Assembly (NCBI RefSeq): GCF_009696275.1
Contig: NZ_VUMI01000019.1
Coordinates: forward strand, 31,675 to 95,674
Origin: Eisenbergiella porci
GTDB lineage: Bacteria; Bacillota; Clostridia; Lachnospirales; Lachnospiraceae
Direction of reading: 5' to 3'
DNA length: 64,000 bases
A program made the translations under genes and the position numbers. Of this stretch, positions 61,749 through 64,000 are shown piece by piece. The stretch's first letter is position 1. The number at the start of each line of letters is the position of its first letter. The notes beneath the pieces were generated by a model, which was not told where the DNA came from, ran no database searches, and saw only the letters and a list, made by a program, of their open reading frames with translations.

Positions 61749-63317
61749 TTATCCTTCCACGTGCAGATCCCTGTAAACAGAGGGGGAACATCCGGCCAGT
61801 TTTTTAAAGGTTTTTGCAAAATAATTCTGATTGGCAAAGCCTACAGCATCTGAAATATCAGCGATTTTTCGGTTGGTATTCACAAGCAGCTCCTTCGCCT
61901 TCCAGATACGGTATTCATTCATATAATGATTAATGGTTGAACCTGTCTCCTGTTTAAAAAGAAAGCTGAGATAGGATACGGAAAGGTTCAAACGGTCACT
62001 TAAAAACTGAATATCCAAATCAGGATTCTGATAATTGTCTATAATCGTATTCTTGATTAGCACGGATGCAGAAGCTTCCCGTCCTGACTGTATGGCGTCA
62101 AAGGAAAGGGAAATATAGTTCCTGGTAAAGGAAATCAGTTCATCCAGCGTGTTGGCTGAGAAAATAAGTTCCCACAGATAGTTTTCCGTATCCAGGACAT
62201 CGGAGCCAGTTTTGTTTTTTACATAGCTAATCAGCCAGGAGAGCAGGCGGTAAAAATTTTCTTTAGTATTGCTGATAAGAGTACCGGGGTGGGAACGGAA
62301 AGACTCTTCAAGTTCTTTTAACATCCGGAAGCATTTTTCCTGTTCGCCGTTGTGAATAGTCTGCTTTATGGCATCCAGCAGCTCCTGGGACATGGAATAA
62401 CTGTCTGTGGGCATTTCATCAGCAAAGGAAATGGAGTTAATGCCGGTATAAAACAGCGTCTGCAGGTTTATGGCAGCCGCATTGTAGGAGCGGTATATTT
62501 CCTCGGGAGAGGAAACGATAGGACCGATGCTGACAAAATGAGGATAAGCAGCGGTCTTTTCCGAAATCTCCCGCATCAGATTTTCCCAGAAAGCCCTGGA
62601 AAAGGAGGATACCATCCTGTCAGGAGTGGAAAGAAAATGAAGGATCAAATGATTTTCCCTGTAATCGGTAATCAGGAAGGGAAGATGCTTATTGCGGATA
62701 ATTTCCGATATCATTTCCTGACATTGTTCCAGTGTGTCATGAAACCCCAGTTTTTCATCAGAGGCATCCGGCCCGGGGAGAAACTGGAAAATGACAGTGA
62801 GACTGTCCCTGAAATCTTCATAGGTATGTCCGCTTTCAGACAGCGCGACAGCCAGCTGGCCATTGGACGGCGGGCTGGAAAGGAGAAGGCGGGCAAGCCT
62901 TTTCCGGTTGGCTTCCCTGACAAACTTCCGGGAATAGCGAATTTCGTTGCAGTAGCTGACTGCCTGGGACAGGGCCTCCTGCAGCGCTCCTGTGTCCACC
63001 GGTTTGTCAATGTACTGCAGTGCCTGCATGCTGATAGCGGAGCGCAGATATTCCTTATCCGAATAACCGCTGAGAAATATGATGACACAGTCAGGATAAA
63101 GACGGCGGATTTCCTGACACATTTTAATGCCGTCCATACGCGGCATGCGTACATCGGACAACACAATGTCCACGGGAGAGTATTGTGCAATAGCCAGGCC
63201 TTCTTTCCCATCCCTTGCTTCCAGAACCACAGATATTCCATCAGGTTCCGTTGGAACCTTTTTAATGATTCCCTTTCTGGTAAACATTTCATCATCCACA
63301 ACAAGAAGTGTGTACAT
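61749..63317 (-). CDS. Response regulator with AraC-type DNA-binding domain (YesN type)
   Basis: A 522-residue regulator. Residues 1-120 are a receiver (LLVVDDEMFTRKGIIKK at the start, VLSDVRMPRMDG with the phosphoacceptor Asp, and FLSGYSDKEYL). A long middle domain of about 280 residues follows, then an AraC helix-turn-helix pair at 420-515 (LNLSVSYLSFLFKQETGS, ISDAVGFANQNYFAKTFKKL). It is phosphorylated by the kinase encoded just after it. A promoter candidate for both lies upstream in the AT-rich gap. Start ATG 63317 has a good AAAAGGAGAATTATG-type leader. Confidence 0.92.
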   Translation of the reverse strand: MYTLLVVDDEMFTRKGIIKKVPTEPDGISVVLEARDGKEGLAIAQYSPVDIVLSDVRMPRMDGIKMCQEIRRLYPDCVIIFLSGYSDKEYLRSAISMQALQYIDKPVDTGALQEALSQAVSYCNEIRYSRKFVREANRKRLARLLLSSPPSNGQLAVALSESGHTYEDFRDSLTVIFQFLPGPDASDEKLGFHDTLEQCQEMISEIIRNKHLPFLITDYRENHLILHFLSTPDRMVSSFSRAFWENLMREISEKTAAYPHFVSIGPIVSSPEEIYRSYNAAAINLQTLFYTGINSISFADEMPTDSYSMSQELLDAIKQTIHNGEQEKCFRMLKELEESFRSHPGTLISNTKENFYRLLSWLISYVKNKTGSDVLDTENYLWELIFSANTLDELISFTRNYISLSFDAIQSGREASASVLIKNTIIDNYQNPDLDIQFLSDRLNLSVSYLSFLFKQETGSTINHYMNEYRIWKAKELLVNTNRKIADISDAVGFANQNYFAKTFKKLAGCSPSVYRDLHVEG

Positions 63318-63640
63318 ATCTCATAATTCTCCTTTTATATACCGACAGTACAGCTGTGTTCTTTTTTATTTTACTTCATATATTAATATTTTCAAACTGA
63401 AAATCTTAGAGAAACAGGCTTTTCAAAGAAATTACCAATCATCAAAGGATATTGCTAAATAGTAGAAAAAGATAGTACAGATATCCAAGGATTGTCTGAT
63501 TGTATGCGGAGGGAATGGTTGTTAAAATAAAAACCGTAAAAAACGAAAAGATAGTGTCAAATGATGTATGAAAAAAAAGAGTCAAAAAAATAGGCTCAAA
63601 AGAACCTTGAAAACTGCAGATATTGATACTTGAAAGCTCT
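63318..63640. other. AT-rich gap without a gene
   Basis: About 320 bases of AT-rich DNA upstream of the response regulator. On the minus strand TTGAAA, 16 bases, TAAAAT would fit a promoter. I see no other feature. Confidence 0.4.
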
Positions 63641-63647
63641 CCGAGGG

Positions 63648-63866
63648 CATAGGGCTCTGCCCTATGTACCCGCAAGGGACTTGTCCCTTGACCCATTATC
63701 GGGCGTTGCCCGAACCCATCCTCGCCGGAAGGCAGGAAAAGGGCGCATTTGCCCCTTTTCTGCACAGACAGGATACTCCGTGAACCTTATGTCAAGTGAC
63801 TTTCGCGGCATAACGGGGCGTAGCCCCATTATTCCACGGTTCACCTGACAACGGTTCCGCTCCGTT
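63648..63866. repeat. Cluster of short tight-loop hairpins
   Basis: Six stems in about 220 bases: CATAGGGC-TCT-GCCCTATG (63648-63666), CAAGGGAC-TT-GTCCCTTG (63673-63690), TCGGGC-GTT-GCCCGA (63699-63713), GAAAAGGGC-GCATTT-GCCCCTTTTC (63736-63760), ATAACGGGGC-GTA-GCCCCATTAT (63810-63832, one mismatch) and AACGG/CCGTT (63850-63866). GTGAACC (63780-63786) and GGTTCAC (63839-63845) enclose the fifth. Open frames crossing it look like by-products. Confidence 0.75.
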
Positions 63867-64000
63867 ATGCGGTTGCCTGATTTTGAAGGTTCAGGATCGT
63901 TTGTTGTCCGAGAAAGATAAGGAGCTGCCACTTGCCCGGCATGTTGTCGGCACCTTTCAGCATCTCAACCTCATTCAATACTTTATATCCGGTATGTTTA
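63865..64000 (-). CDS. C-terminal end of an unidentified protein (5' end outside window)
   Basis: A minus-strand frame runs from the window edge to a stop at 63865, giving 44 residues ending GKWQLLIFLGQQTILNLQNQ and ATA, with GYKVLNEVEMLKGADN before it. The composition is that of a real globular C terminus, not a shadow. I do not recognise the family. The hairpin cluster directly after its stop suggests that it belongs to an integrative or other mobile element that enters from the right. Confidence 0.4.
   Translation of the reverse strand, partial: KHTGYKVLNEVEMLKGADNMPGKWQLLIFLGQQTILNLQNQATA

Noticed and set aside
63442..63931. Open frames on both strands through the hairpin cluster
   Set aside because: They cross several perfect stems, have low-complexity products and no ribosome site.
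1..64000. CRISPR arrays, rRNA and tRNA genes
   Set aside because: No regularly spaced direct repeats, rRNA motifs or tRNA cloverleaf were seen on reading; a covariance scan was not possible.

Overview
The window looks like a chromosomal segment of a spore-former-related gut Firmicute of the Lachnospiraceae (Clostridium cluster XIVa) type. The evidence is moderate GC with AT-rich promoters, strong AGGAGG ribosome sites, several TTG/GTG starts, LplA/MalE-type lipoproteins, YesM/YesN two-component proteins, a V/A-type ATPase operon and a Spo0A-type DNA-binding domain. I see no rRNA, tRNA or CRISPR array.

Layout. 1-3.9 kb: end of a sialidase-like gene, an oligosaccharide-binding lipoprotein, an RpiR regulator, a phosphoketolase remnant and a small secreted protein. 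4-7.2 kb: a divergent carbamate kinase facing a GH20 hexosaminidase. 7.7-35.7 kb: a very long co-oriented glycan and sugar-acid island. It holds an ABC importer (two permeases, binding protein), a ROK regulator, a GH36 alpha-galactosidase-like enzyme, an FGGY kinase, a GH2 beta-mannosidase, a ROK kinase and an MBL-fold hydrolase. After a perfect 51-bp palindrome come sucrose phosphorylase, a large FAD oxidoreductase, two tandem GH38 alpha-mannosidases, a racemase-family protein, an FGGY kinase, a class II FBP-type aldolase, a four-carbon acid-sugar kinase, a GmhA-like isomerase and a frameshifted class II aldolase. The logic is import, trimming of mannose/galactose-containing oligosaccharides, phosphorylation, and aldol or decarboxylative cleavage to triose phosphates.

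35.7-41.2 kb: a decayed dCTP deaminase, then a sulfur block (cysK, metN-metI-metQ, Rrf2 regulator) with good sigma-A promoters and a structured leader. 41.3-48.3 kb: a degenerate GGDEF-like gene divergent from a GGDEF/EAL phosphodiesterase, a large membrane protein, a radical SAM/SPASM enzyme and an FAD amine-oxidase-like protein. 48.4-49.6 kb: two giant palindromes (about 415 and 295 nt) on either side of a small XRE regulator. 49.7-59.6 kb: an orphan Spo0A effector-domain protein and a nine-gene V/A-type ATPase operon ending in a tyrosine-phosphatase remnant. 59.9-63.3 kb: a YesM/YesN-type histidine kinase and AraC-type response regulator. 63.6-64 kb: a cluster of short tight-loop hairpins next to the 3' end of an unidentified gene, possibly the edge of a mobile element.

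The most unusual content is the set of long palindromes (20072-20196, 34274-34381, 48424-48839, 49259-49553). In the two largest, nearly all arm differences are transitions that keep G-U pairing on one strand only, which suggests selection on a folded RNA. There is also visible gene decay: phosphoketolase, dcd, the aldolase and the phosphatase.
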